Origin: Dermabacter indicis
Lineage (GTDB): Bacteria > Actinomycetota > Actinomycetes > Actinomycetales > Dermabacteraceae
DNA length: 64,000 nt
Direction of reading: 5' to 3'
Assembly: GCA_001403775.1 (NCBI GenBank)
Contig: CYUG01000013.1
Span: 1,300 to 65,299, forward strand
The notes below the pieces were generated by a model, which did not search any database, was not told the DNA's origin, and saw nothing but the letters and a program-made list of their open reading frames with translations. The position numbers were made by a program, and so were the translations under genes. Shown here piece after piece: positions 34,392 through 42,986 of this stretch (positions within the stretch are counted from its first letter, which is position 1; each line of letters begins with the position of its first letter).

Positions 34392-35491
34392 GCCAGAACG
34401 AGTTCGATAGCTACCGCCCGCCGCAACCGATGCGTCGCAAGCGTCGGCCCGAAGCGACCAAATATGACGGTGCCCGTAAACGCGGCCAGAACCGCATGGG
34501 CGAAGTGTCGATGGTCGAGGACGTCCAGTTCACGAGCTATTACGGTCGCCAGATCGTGAAGGCGCCGCCGTGGGAGTATCCGATTGGCGTGTACCTGTTC
34601 CTCGGTGGTGTTGCCGGCTCTTCGGGCCTCATCGCGCTTGCCGCTGGGGCGACGGGCCGCGAGACGCTGCGCCGCAACGCACGTGTCGGCTCGATCGCGG
34701 CGCTCGGCATCGGTACGGTCAGCCTCATTGCGGACCTCGGCCGCCCGGAGCGCTTCCTCAACATGATGCGCACGTTCAAGCCTACGAGCCCCATGAACCT
34801 CGGCACGTGGATCATCTCTGCGTACGGTGTGAACGCCGGTGTGACGTTTGCGAACGAGTTCGACCGGATGACGGGGGAGAAGCTTCCCCTCGGGCCGCTG
34901 CGTAAGCTCGCGCGTGCGATGGAGAAGCCAGCCGCGGTTGGCCAGGCGGCAACGGGCGCCCCTCTCGCCGTGTACACCGCGGTCTTGCTCGGCGATTCCG
35001 CGCTTCCCGCGTGGAACGGCGGAAAGTTCTCGCTTCCGTTCCTGTTCGCGTCTTCAGCGAGCCTCGCCGCTTCGGGCACCGCGATGCTGTCGACCCCGCT
35101 GGATGAGATCGGTCCGGTTCAGCGTCTCGCCCTCGCGGGCGTGGCAGGCGACATGCTGTCGCTTCGCGCGATGAAGAAGGAAATGCACCCGCTTGAAGCC
35201 GAGCCGCTCGAGATCGGTGATGGCGGCAAGAAGATGCACATCGCGGAGAAGCTTCTTATCGCGGGTGCCGTTACGGGCCTGTTTGCGAAGAAGCATCGCG
35301 CGATTGCGTTTGCGTCGGGTGCGTGCCTTGCCGCAGCGAGTGCGTTTACGCGTTTCGGTATTCTCGACGCCGGCTTCCAGTCGGCTCGCGATCCGAAGTA
35401 CACGGTGATCCCGCAGAAGGAGCGCCTTGAGCGTCGCCGCAAGCACGGCATCGTCGATGATTCGATCGTGACGGGTCCCGAAGCCGACTAG
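34388..35491 (+). CDS. Formate dehydrogenase membrane subunit, NrfD/PsrC-like
   Basis: A 367-residue membrane protein starting with a long charged cytoplasmic segment (PMRRKRRPEATKYDGARKRG), then helices typical of the NrfD/polysulfide-reductase family: PIGVYLFLGGVAGSSGLIAL, SIAALGIGTVSLIADLGRPERF, MNLGTWIISAYGV and others. The LGRPERF motif after the second helix is a family mark. NrfD subunits pass electrons to quinone and bind no haem, unlike FdnI, the cytochrome b of E. coli FDH-N. So this enzyme pairs FdnG/FdnH-like subunits with a different membrane partner. The ATG overlaps the previous stop (ATGA). It is the last gene of the operon. Confidence 0.88.
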   Translation: MSQNEFDSYRPPQPMRRKRRPEATKYDGARKRGQNRMGEVSMVEDVQFTSYYGRQIVKAPPWEYPIGVYLFLGGVAGSSGLIALAAGATGRETLRRNARVGSIAALGIGTVSLIADLGRPERFLNMMRTFKPTSPMNLGTWIISAYGVNAGVTFANEFDRMTGEKLPLGPLRKLARAMEKPAAVGQAATGAPLAVYTAVLLGDSALPAWNGGKFSLPFLFASSASLAASGTAMLSTPLDEIGPVQRLALAGVAGDMLSLRAMKKEMHPLEAEPLEIGDGGKKMHIAEKLLIAGAVTGLFAKKHRAIAFASGACLAAASAFTRFGILDAGFQSARDPKYTVIPQKERLERRRKHGIVDDSIVTGPEAD

Positions 35492-35514
35492 TCTCCTCGA
35501 ATTCCATAGAAGAT

Positions 35515-35562
35515 GTGGGGGTTATGGCCGAGTGCCATAACCCCCACTCTCTTGCTTTTTGA
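35515..35562 (+). terminator. Intrinsic terminator of the formate dehydrogenase operon
   Basis: A perfect 14-bp stem, GTGGGGGTTATGGC with GCCATAACCCCCAC, loop CGAGT, is followed by TCTCTTGCTTTTT. It lies 24 bases after the last stop of the operon. The following 130 bases up to selD hold nothing recognisable. Confidence 0.9.
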
Positions 35563-35691
35563 CGTCAGTGGCCGCGAGAAACAGCTCAAACCCCCACAAC
35601 CCCTATGCAATTCACGGGAGGGGATGAGGGGAATGTCGAGGGCTTGTTTCACCGTGTGTGCCTTTCGTGCAGTCTCTTTTTCCGACGGTGC

Positions 35692-36735
35692 CTAGCGCAC
35701 CTGGACGCTGCCCGCGGGCGAATCCTCGCTTGCCGCCACGATTTCGCCGATCACGGGGTAACCGGGAACCTCACCCACAACGAGAAGGCCGCCCGAGGTC
35801 TGCGCATCGGCGAGGAACAGCAGGTCCTCTTCCGTGATGCCAGAGCCCGCGCGAAGTGCGGGGCGCACCCAGTCGAGGTTGCGCCGCGTGCCACCCGAAA
35901 TGAAGCCACCCGCGAGCGCGTCGAGCGCATCGCCCATCGCGGGCACGGCCGCGCGCTCAAGAACCGCGCTCACGCCCGAGGCACGCGCCATCTTGTGCAA
36001 ATGCCCAAGCAGACCAAAACCGGTCACGTCGGTCGCGGCTTTCGCGCCGATCTCTAGAGCCTTCTTCGAGGCTTCGGCGTTGAGGGTCGTCATCCATTTC
36101 ACGGCTTCGTCGATGCTCGAGCCCGTTGCTTTGTGGCGGTTATTCAAAAGACCCACGCCAATGGGTTTCGTGAGCGTGAGCGGAAGTCCCACCTCGGCCG
36201 CGTCGTTGCGCAAGAGAGCGTCGGGCTTCGCAATGCCTGTGACGGCCTGGCCGTACTTTGGTTCGGGATCATCCACGCTGTGACCGCCGATCACGGGAAC
36301 GCCTGCTTCGCGGCCCACGTCGAGCCCTCCGCGCAGCACTTCCGAGAGCATCTCCATGGGGAGCTTTTCGCGGGGCCAGCCCACGAGGTTGATCGCGACG
36401 ACCGGCTCGCCGCCCATCGCGTAAATATCCGAGAGCGCGTTCGCGGCGGCGATGCGACCCCAGTCGTAGGGGTCATCGACGACGGGAGTGAAGAAGTCGG
36501 CGGTCGAGAGCACCGCGAGGTCCCCGCGCACGCGCACGGCGGCGGCGTCATCGCCATCGTCGAGCCCCACGATCACCGAGTCGAATTTCTGACCGGTGAG
36601 AGCCTTCACGGCATCTTCGAGTTCCCCGGGCGGGATCTTGCACGCGCAACCGCCGCCGTGCGCCATCGTTGTAAGGCGCGGATAGTTGCTGAAGTCGGGT
36701 TTGTCGGTGCTCTGGGGATCTTCGTTGATGTTCAT
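35692..36735 (-). CDS. selD: Selenide, water dikinase SelD
   Basis: A 347-residue enzyme that makes selenophosphate from selenide and ATP, the selenium donor for Sec-tRNA synthesis. The catalytic segment GGGCACK contains Cys30, Cys32 and Lys33, matching Cys17 and Lys20 of the E. coli enzyme; here it is Cys and not selenocysteine. Further family motifs are GLDDGDDAAAV, STADFFTPVVDDPYDWGRIAAANALSD and DVTGFGLLGHL. The ATG at 36735 follows a TAAAGT box by seven bases, so it is probably leaderless. A longer frame upstream would run antisense through the tRNA-Sec gene and is rejected. It is divergent from the tRNA gene. Confidence 0.94.
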   Translation of the reverse strand: MNINEDPQSTDKPDFSNYPRLTTMAHGGGCACKIPPGELEDAVKALTGQKFDSVIVGLDDGDDAAAVRVRGDLAVLSTADFFTPVVDDPYDWGRIAAANALSDIYAMGGEPVVAINLVGWPREKLPMEMLSEVLRGGLDVGREAGVPVIGGHSVDDPEPKYGQAVTGIAKPDALLRNDAAEVGLPLTLTKPIGVGLLNNRHKATGSSIDEAVKWMTTLNAEASKKALEIGAKAATDVTGFGLLGHLHKMARASGVSAVLERAAVPAMGDALDALAGGFISGGTRRNLDWVRPALRAGSGITEEDLLFLADAQTSGGLLVVGEVPGYPVIGEIVAASEDSPAGSVQVR

Positions 36736-36775
36736 GCTTTCCACTTTAAGCGTTTTCACTGGTAGATTCGTGCGC
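36736..36775. promoter_or_regulatory. Divergent promoters for selD and tRNA-Sec
   Basis: In 40 bases lie TAAAGT on the minus strand (36743-36748, seven bases before the selD ATG) and TAGATT on the plus strand (36763-36768, seven bases before the tRNA 5' end). The two selenium genes therefore share one compact control region. Confidence 0.45.
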
Positions 36776-36870
36776 GGAGGCGTACGTGTCCTGGTGGGCG
36801 CCCCGGTCTTCAAAACCGGTGATACCGAGTAGCTCGGTATGGTGGGTTCGATTCCCATCCGCCTCCGCCA
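36776..36870 (+). tRNA. selC: tRNA-Sec (anticodon UCA)
   Basis: A 95-base tRNA with the features unique to bacterial selenocysteine tRNA. The acceptor starts GGAGGCG and pairs with CGCCTCC, stacking on the T arm for a total of 13 base pairs. The D stem has 6 bp (GTGTCC with GGGCGC) and a four-base loop. The anticodon loop is CTTCAAA with UCA at 36810-36812, and a long variable arm has a 7-bp stem (TACCGAG/CTCGGTA). GTTCGATTC forms the T loop region, then discriminator G and encoded CCA. It reads the UGA in the formate dehydrogenase gene. Confidence 0.97.
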
Positions 36871-36981
36871 AGCTTTTGCGCCTCACTCTTTCGGGTGGGG
36901 CGCGCGTGGCACGTGGGGTTTTCTTTCCGACGCTTGTCACGCATCCGCGATCCCGAGTTTTGAGCGAAGGTGCCCCGCGAC

Positions 36982-38337
36982 ATGTCACGAACCGCGTCCC
37001 CGGCGTTAGGCGACGATCCGCGACGGCGGATCCCGCGCACGGATGCCCTGCTCGCGCTTGAAAAAGTCGAAGCGGCGAAGGAGCGCCTCGGTGAGGAGCG
37101 CGTGCGCGAGGTTGTGCGCGAGGCGCAAGGGCGTGCGCGGGCGGGGGAGATCGCGCCGGAAGAGGTCGAAGGTACCGTCATTGCCGCGCTCGAGAATGAG
37201 CGCGTGAGTGCCTTCACGCCCGTGCTGAACGCGACGGGCGTCATCGTCCACACGAACCTTGGGCGCGCACCGCTCTCACCTCAGGCTATCGAAGCCCTAG
37301 AGGCAGCCGCGGGCTACGTGGATGTCGAGTTCGATCTCGAGACTGGTCTGCGAGGCAAGCGCGGCGTCTCCACGCGCGAGGCACTCCTCAAGGCGTGCCC
37401 CGCGGCGGAAGATGCACTCGCGGTCAACAACGGTGCTGCGGCGCTCTCGCTCATCGCTACGACCCTTGCGGGCCCCGGGGCGGGGGAGCGGCGCGAGATC
37501 GTGCTGAGCCGCGGCGAGATGATCGAGATCGGCGCGGGGTTCCGCCTGACCGAGCTCATCGAATCCACGGGACCACGAATTCGCGAGGTCGGCACGACGA
37601 ACCGCACGCACCTCGCCGACTACGAGAACGCCCTCGGTGATTGCACCGCCGCGATCCTCAAGATCCACGCGAGCAATTACGTCATTAAAGGCTTCACGAG
37701 CGCCGTAAGCGTCGCCGAGCTCGGCGAACTCGCCCACGCCAATGACCTCCCGCTCGTGGTCGACATCGGTTCGGGGCTCTTTTCTCAGGAGCCGCTGCTA
37801 CCGAACGAACCGACCCTCACCGAAGCTCTCGACCAGGGTGCAGATCTCGTGCTCGCGAGCGGCGACAAACTCGTGGGTGGCCCGCAAGCCGGGCTCATCC
37901 TCGGGAAGAAAGAATGGGTCGAGCGCGTGGCCCGCCACCCCCTCGCGCGGGCGATGCGCGCCGATAAGCTCTTGCTCGCCGCGCTCGAAGCCACCGTCGG
38001 CGGTCCCACGCCACCCGTGCTCGAAGCGCTCCACACTAACCCCGACGCGCTCAAAGCGCGCACGGAAGCACTCGCGGGAGCACTCCGCGCACGCACTCAC
38101 GAACCGTGCGAGGTCGTGCCACACGATGGCCGTGTGGGCGGAGGCGGCGGCGCTGAAGTCCCCATCCCCGGGTGGGCGCTGCAGCTACCCGAGCGCCTCG
38201 CCACCGAACTTAGAGGCCATGAGCGGCCGATCATCGCGACGACGCGCGACGGTGCTTGCCTCATCGACCTGCGCTGCATTCCCGAAGATGAGGACGACGA
38301 GCTTGTGAGCGCGATCGCCGCGCTCCTCCAACGCTAG
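36982..38337 (+). CDS. selA: L-seryl-tRNA(Sec) selenium transferase SelA
   Basis: A 451-residue PLP enzyme that converts Ser-tRNA(Sec) to Sec-tRNA(Sec) with selenophosphate. Family motifs are NATGVIVHTNLGRAPL, VNNGAAAL, SRGEMIEIG, EVGTTNRTH, and the PLP-Lys loop ASGDKLVGGPQAG (Lys about residue 296, as Lys295 in E. coli). The ATG at 36982 is chosen; a GTG four codons upstream is possible. It lies 111 bases behind tRNA-Sec, with a 9-bp hairpin between (GCGCCTCAC/GTGGGGCGC near 36879-36905) that may separate tRNA from mRNA. It is followed closely by selB. Confidence 0.94.
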   Translation: MSRTASPALGDDPRRRIPRTDALLALEKVEAAKERLGEERVREVVREAQGRARAGEIAPEEVEGTVIAALENERVSAFTPVLNATGVIVHTNLGRAPLSPQAIEALEAAAGYVDVEFDLETGLRGKRGVSTREALLKACPAAEDALAVNNGAAALSLIATTLAGPGAGERREIVLSRGEMIEIGAGFRLTELIESTGPRIREVGTTNRTHLADYENALGDCTAAILKIHASNYVIKGFTSAVSVAELGELAHANDLPLVVDIGSGLFSQEPLLPNEPTLTEALDQGADLVLASGDKLVGGPQAGLILGKKEWVERVARHPLARAMRADKLLLAALEATVGGPTPPVLEALHTNPDALKARTEALAGALRARTHEPCEVVPHDGRVGGGGGAEVPIPGWALQLPERLATELRGHERPIIATTRDGACLIDLRCIPEDEDDELVSAIAALLQR

Positions 38338-38347
38338 GAAGGACGCC

Positions 38348-40153
38348 ATGCACGTCATCGCGACCGCCGGGCACGTTGACCACGGCAAAAGCACCCTCAT
38401 TCGCGCCCTCACGGGCATCGAGACGGACCGCTGGGAGGAAGAACAGCGCCGCGGTCTCACGATCGACCTCGGCTTCGCGTGGTGCACGCTCCCCTCCGGG
38501 CGGGGCGTGAGTTTTGTGGATGTTCCCGGCCACGAGCGCTTCATTGGCAATATGCTCGCGGGGCTCGGGCCAGTGCCCATTGTGCTGTTCGTCGTCGCCG
38601 CCGATGAGGGGTGGAGCGCACAATCGAGCGACCACCGCGACGCCGTGAAGGCCCTCGGCATTTCTCACGGCATCATCGTCGTGACGCGCGCCGATCGCGC
38701 CCCCGAACGCGTCACGACCGTGATCGCCGACGCGCGGCGCGAACTGGCCGACACAGGCCTCGCGGATGCGCCCGCATGCGGCGTCTCGGGCGTTACTGGT
38801 GAAGGCATCGACGAACTACGGCACGAGCTCGATGAACTCGTGGCAACCGTCGGAACCCCCTCGCCGCACGACAACGTGCGACTGTGGATTGATAGGTCCT
38901 TCACGATCGACGGAGCAGGCACGGTCGTGACGGGGACCCTCGGGGCTGGGAGCGTGCGCGCGGGCGATGAGCTTGCACTCGTGAGCACCCGCCACGGCGG
39001 AAACGAGCCGCGAGAAGTGAGTGTGCGCGGCGTGCAGTCTCGCGGTGCGAGCGAAGAGGTCGTCGAGCCCGTGAGCCGCGCGGCTCTCAACCTTCGCCAA
39101 GTTGCCGCGAGCGAGATCCACCGCGGTGACGTGCTCCTTACGCCCGGCGCGTTCCACCTCACGCGCGTCGTGGACGTCCGCAGCGTGAGCGGCGACAGCC
39201 TCGTCGACGTGCCGCGCGAGACCACGATCCACGTGGGCAGCGCGGCCGTGACCGCACGCGTGCGCCCCCTCGGCGCTGACCACGCGCGCCTGACGTTCGA
39301 TGTCCCCCTCCCACTCGTGATCGGCGATCGCCTCGTGATGCGTGGAACGGGCGAGCGTGCTGTTCTCGGGGGCGTGCGCGTTCTCGATGTGGACCCGCCG
39401 GAATTGCGCAGGCGCGGCGCGGGAAGCGCGCGTGAAAGCGAGCTCGAGCACATGAGTGAGCGCGGGGATGTGCGGCGCGAGATCGAGCGTCGTGGAGCCA
39501 CGCGCGAAACGGATCTCAGAAAAATGGGCTTTGAGGTGGCAGGCACGCTCGAAGGGTGTGTGTCCGACGGCGGCTGGCTTGTGAGCGCCGCTTTCCTTAA
39601 CCGCAGTGCCCGTGCGCTTCACGAGCGCGTCGCGGCTGCCGCGAAGGCAAATCCCCTTCGCCCTGGGCTTTCCCGCAAAGAAGCGGTCGAAGTTCTTTCG
39701 CTTCCGGCTCTCGGGCTCTTGCCGATGGTCGTGAAGAAGGCGGCGCTCATCGAGCGCGACGGGCTCATCGTCAACCCGGCGATCGAAGCCGGGCTCGGCG
39801 AGGCCGAAGCGAGCGTTGCCGCGCTCGAAGCGAGGCTCAGGAACGACCCGTTCAACGCCCCCGAACTCGGCGATCTCGCAAACCTTAGTCTCGGCGCGAA
39901 AGAGCTCGCGGCCGCGGCGAAACAAGGACGGCTCCTGAGGATCGGCCTGCCGAGCGACAACCTCGTGCTTCTGCCCACCGCGCCCGCGCTCGCGATGCGC
40001 GAGCTCGCAGCGCTACCTCAGCCATTTACGACCTCGGAGGCTCGTCGGGCGCTGGGGACCACAAGACGCACCGTCATCCCGCTCCTCGAGCACCTCGACA
40101 AAAAGGGGTGGACGCGCCGCATCGACGCGGGACATCGCGAGATCGTGCGCTAA
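38348..40153 (+). CDS. selB: Selenocysteine-specific elongation factor SelB
   Basis: A 601-residue GTPase that brings Sec-tRNA(Sec) to the ribosome at UGA codons next to a SECIS hairpin. G1 is GHVDHGKS (residues 8-15), G3 is DVPGHE, and G4 reads TRAD in place of NKxD, a variation that occurs in SelB proteins. Domains II and III follow (FTIDGAGTVVTGTLGAGSVRAGDE), then a C-terminal series of winged helices that in the family bind the SECIS (FTTSEARRALGTTRRTVIPLLEHLDKKGWTRR at the end). The ATG has GGAAGG upstream and lies ten bases after selA, so the two are one operon. Confidence 0.94.
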   Translation: MHVIATAGHVDHGKSTLIRALTGIETDRWEEEQRRGLTIDLGFAWCTLPSGRGVSFVDVPGHERFIGNMLAGLGPVPIVLFVVAADEGWSAQSSDHRDAVKALGISHGIIVVTRADRAPERVTTVIADARRELADTGLADAPACGVSGVTGEGIDELRHELDELVATVGTPSPHDNVRLWIDRSFTIDGAGTVVTGTLGAGSVRAGDELALVSTRHGGNEPREVSVRGVQSRGASEEVVEPVSRAALNLRQVAASEIHRGDVLLTPGAFHLTRVVDVRSVSGDSLVDVPRETTIHVGSAAVTARVRPLGADHARLTFDVPLPLVIGDRLVMRGTGERAVLGGVRVLDVDPPELRRRGAGSARESELEHMSERGDVRREIERRGATRETDLRKMGFEVAGTLEGCVSDGGWLVSAAFLNRSARALHERVAAAAKANPLRPGLSRKEAVEVLSLPALGLLPMVVKKAALIERDGLIVNPAIEAGLGEAEASVAALEARLRNDPFNAPELGDLANLSLGAKELAAAAKQGRLLRIGLPSDNLVLLPTAPALAMRELAALPQPFTTSEARRALGTTRRTVIPLLEHLDKKGWTRRIDAGHREIVR

Positions 40154-40159
40154 AAGGGC

Positions 40160-40193
40160 TCTCCCCGCACCGAGACTGGCCCGGGCGGGGAGA
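40160..40193. terminator. Terminator hairpin after selB / nagE
   Basis: TCTCCCCGC (40160-40168) pairs with GCGGGGAGA (40185-40193). It stands between the converging selB and PTS genes and may serve both; U tracts are weak. Confidence 0.6.
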
Positions 40194-40217
40194 ACGATGT
40201 TGAGGAAAGAGGCGTGC

Positions 40218-42215
40218 TTAGACGAACTCGATTGTCGAATCCGCGTGGCCGAGGATCACGACAGGTGTGATCGCCTTGTAGCCCGCGGCTTCAATCTTCG
40301 CGCGATCGAAGTCGACGAGCGGCTGGCCCGCAACCACCCGATCACCGTTCTTCACGTGGAGCGTGAAGCCCTCACCGTTCATCTTCACGGTGTCGAGGCC
40401 CACGTGGATGAGCACCTCGGCGCCATCATCAAGCGTGAGCGCCACGGCATGGCCTGTCGGGAATGCCTGCGAGACTACACCGGCAGCGGGGGCCACGACC
40501 TGGTTGCCGCTCGGATCGATCGCGGAGCCTCCGCCGAGGAGGCGATCGGCAAACGTCGAATCGGGAACATCCTCAAGCGGGACCACAGAACCCTCGAGGG
40601 GCTGGCGCATACGCACGAGCGCGAACTCGGGCTTCTCAGCAACGGCAGTCGCGACAGCGGCCTCCGCCGGCTGTGCGGTAGCGGCGGTCGAGCCATCGGT
40701 CGTTCCGACGGTAGCCGGCTCAGCAATGTCTTCCGCATCCGCGGGCGCGGGAGGCTCGATCGAGCCGTCCATGAGGCCGTCCATCGCGTCCTTCACGAAC
40801 TGCACGTTGAGGCCGTAGATCACCTGGTAGAGGTTTCCTCCCGGCTTCATGACACCCGTGGCGCCGGCGGCTTTGAGGGCCTCCTCGTTAGCGAGAGACA
40901 CGTCGTTGAGGCTGAGGCGAAGACGAGTTGCGCAGTTCTCGACCTCGTCGATGTTTGCCTTGCCGCCAAGACCCTTGATGAAGCGATCGGCAGTGACGAT
41001 GTACTTTTCTGCACCCGCGACCCGGGAGGAGCTTGCTTCATCATCCTCGTCTTCGTCGGCACCGCGGCCCGGCGTCTTGAGGTCCCACTTGAGGATCACG
41101 AAACGGAAGACGAGGAAGTAGATCACGAACCAGATGGCGCCCATGACGAAGATCGCCCACGGGTTCATCGCGAGCGGGTTCACCCACTGCAGCACGAGGT
41201 CAATAAAACCGCCCGAGAAGCCGAAACCCGAACGCACGGGCAGCGCCGCCGTGATGCCCATCGAGATACCCATGAAGATGGCGTGGATCAGGTAGAGACC
41301 AGGTGCGAGGAACATGAAGAGGAACTCGAGCGGCTCGGTGATGCCCACGAGGAACGCAGCGAAAGCAGCGCCGATGAGGATGCCGCCCGTGGCTTTTTTC
41401 TTCGACGGCTTCGAAGTGACATACATCGCGAGCGCGGCGCCCGGGAGACCCATCATCATGATCGGGAAGAAGCCCGTCATGTATTGCCCGGTCACGCCGC
41501 GCGTGCCGTTGCCCGCGAGGAAGTTGTTGAGGTCGTTCACGCCCGCGATATCGAACCAGAACACGGCGTTGAGCGCGTGATGGAGGCCGAGCGGGATGAG
41601 GAGGCGGTTGAAGAAGCCGTAGAGGCCAGCGCCGACCGGGCCGAGCGTGAGCATCCACTCGCCGAAGGCCACGAGGCCACCGAACACAAGAGGCCACACG
41701 AACATGAGCATGAGCGCTGCGGCTAGCGACAAGAGCGCCGACATGATGGCGACCGAGCGCTTACCCGAGAAGAACGCGAGGAAGTCAGGAAGCTCGGTGT
41801 CTTTGAATTTTTCGAAGCTCCACGCAGCGATGAGGCCGCAGATGAGGGCCACAAAAACATTATTGACCTTGCTGAACGCAGGGTCGACCTGGGCGGCATC
41901 GCTGAGTCCCTGGAATTTCATGATCGTCTCGGGCTTGAGCAGGGAGGTCACCGTAAGCCACGAGGTGAGACCAGCGAGGGCGGCAACGCCGTCCGCCTTC
42001 TTCGGCATACCGATCGCGACACCGATCGCAAAAAGGAGCGGGATGTTATCGATCAGCGCGCCGCCCGCTGCTGCGAGGAAGGCACCGATGACGTTGTTGG
42101 GGTCGCCCGTGGCACCCGCAATCCAGTAACCAAGGCCCGAGAAAATCGAGGCAACGGGAAGCACGGCGACCGGCAGCATGAGGGACCTGCCGAGCCGCTG
42201 GAAGAATTTCATCAC
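40218..42215 (-). CDS. nagE: PTS system EIICBA, N-acetylglucosamine type
   Basis: A 665-residue permease of the glucose/GlcNAc PTS superfamily, with domains in the order C-B-A. The EIIC part (residues 1 to about 385) has many helices and the motifs LGLHHALNAVFWFD, NNFLAGNGTRG and GFFPIMMMGLPGAALAMY, closer to NagE than to PtsG. EIIB has the phospho-Cys in VENCATRLRL (about residue 427), and EIIA the phospho-His in VLIHVGLDTVKMNGEG (about 600) after an Ala/Pro linker. It imports and phosphorylates GlcNAc, giving GlcNAc-6-phosphate. The first or second of two adjacent ATG codons is used. HPr and EI are not in the window. Confidence 0.85.
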   Translation of the reverse strand: MMKFFQRLGRSLMLPVAVLPVASIFSGLGYWIAGATGDPNNVIGAFLAAAGGALIDNIPLLFAIGVAIGMPKKADGVAALAGLTSWLTVTSLLKPETIMKFQGLSDAAQVDPAFSKVNNVFVALICGLIAAWSFEKFKDTELPDFLAFFSGKRSVAIMSALLSLAAALMLMFVWPLVFGGLVAFGEWMLTLGPVGAGLYGFFNRLLIPLGLHHALNAVFWFDIAGVNDLNNFLAGNGTRGVTGQYMTGFFPIMMMGLPGAALAMYVTSKPSKKKATGGILIGAAFAAFLVGITEPLEFLFMFLAPGLYLIHAIFMGISMGITAALPVRSGFGFSGGFIDLVLQWVNPLAMNPWAIFVMGAIWFVIYFLVFRFVILKWDLKTPGRGADEDEDDEASSSRVAGAEKYIVTADRFIKGLGGKANIDEVENCATRLRLSLNDVSLANEEALKAAGATGVMKPGGNLYQVIYGLNVQFVKDAMDGLMDGSIEPPAPADAEDIAEPATVGTTDGSTAATAQPAEAAVATAVAEKPEFALVRMRQPLEGSVVPLEDVPDSTFADRLLGGGSAIDPSGNQVVAPAAGVVSQAFPTGHAVALTLDDGAEVLIHVGLDTVKMNGEGFTLHVKNGDRVVAGQPLVDFDRAKIEAAGYKAITPVVILGHADSTIEFV

Positions 42216-42270
42216 GAGATCATCACTCCAAGGGGGAAAGTACGCGCGTCCTCGCGCGGCTGAATGCGGA

Positions 42271-42300
42271 CGTAATTACGCCCGGGTGAGGAATATACTA
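42271..42300 (-). promoter_or_regulatory. nagE promoter region with 10-bp palindrome
   Basis: CGTAATTACG (42271-42280) is a perfect palindrome. Just upstream on the minus strand is TAGTATATT, a good -10 box, so the palindrome lies at or after the RNA start as a repressor site would. I do not recognise it as a DasR/NagR site. Confidence 0.4.
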
Positions 42301-42323
42301 CGGGGCTTCGCCAGAAGGGGTGA

Positions 42324-42986
42324 TCAGCGGCGGCGTGCGTGAGTAAGGTCCATATCCCACGAATAGTGCTCGGGGAGCTTCGGCAGATCCCACGAGGGGT
42401 TCGGGAAGAAATACTCAAAGCCCGCATTGAAGGGGTAGCCCCAGGCTTCGATGTCGCGCTCGGCCTCGCGCCCCCACGCCCGGATCTGCTCCGCCATGTC
42501 CCGACTAAAGTAGCCAATCCGCTCTGCGCCTTCGAGCTCGTCCTCATCCTTGTAGTGGTAGTCGTGGCGGGGGAGTACCACGAGGTCGAGAACGAGATCG
42601 CGCGAGCGCACACCTTCTTCTGTGCGTTCGAGCGTGGTCTCGAGGTTGACGTAATAGCAGCCGAGCGTGCCGTCGTCCTTGTAGAAAAGCCACACGGAAT
42701 AGGGCTTATCGGGAAGCCCAATCATGAGGATGCCGTTGCCGGTCCACAGCTGTTTCGACTGCGTGCGGGGGGCGGTGAACATGCCCTCGTCGCCGGCGCG
42801 CCTGAGAGGGGCGCCCGATTCGAGGACGGGGAGGAGAACCTCCGTGCCCGGTGCGATCCACACGACGATGCCGCGGTCGTCATCAATGACGACGGTTCCC
42901 GGCCGCACGGTGATGGTCTCGTGCGCGTGCGTGTAGTACGTCCAGGTCACGTGGTCCCCAGCGGACCAACGCTTCTGGGTATTCAT
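42324..42986 (-). CDS. DUF402-domain protein
   Basis: A 220-residue soluble protein with the DUF402 core: GCYYVNLETTLERTEEGVRSRDLVLDLVVLPR, then DEDELEGAERIGYFS with clustered Asp/Glu that bind metal in characterised relatives (FomD-type and nucleoside di/triphosphate hydrolases). The N-terminal part (WTYYTHAHETITVRPGTVVIDDDRGIVVW) is a beta barrel in those structures. A phosphatase activity on nucleotides is plausible but not shown. It ends 108 bases before nagE on the same strand, and the nagE promoter lies between, so they are probably separate units. The 209 bases before its start hold nothing I recognise. Confidence 0.75.
   Translation of the reverse strand: MNTQKRWSAGDHVTWTYYTHAHETITVRPGTVVIDDDRGIVVWIAPGTEVLLPVLESGAPLRRAGDEGMFTAPRTQSKQLWTGNGILMIGLPDKPYSVWLFYKDDGTLGCYYVNLETTLERTEEGVRSRDLVLDLVVLPRHDYHYKDEDELEGAERIGYFSRDMAEQIRAWGREAERDIEAWGYPFNAGFEYFFPNPSWDLPKLPEHYSWDMDLTHARRR

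Noticed and set aside
36736-36858. N-terminal extension of SelD
   Set aside because: The extension is antisense to tRNA-Sec and not SelD-like. The ATG at 36735 has a -10 box at the right distance.
36871-36981. A second tRNA or attachment site after tRNA-Sec
   Set aside because: Only a 9-bp hairpin is found. There is no cloverleaf, no repeat of the tRNA 3' end and no integrase gene nearby.
40197-41726. Plus-strand open frame opposite the PTS gene, rich in Asp, His, Glu and Arg
   Set aside because: This composition is typical of the reverse complement of a membrane protein gene in GC-rich DNA.
40218-42215. Glucose-specific PTS permease (PtsG)
   Set aside because: The EIIC motifs around NNFLAGNGTRG and GFFPIMM resemble NagE more closely; the assignment remains probable, not certain.
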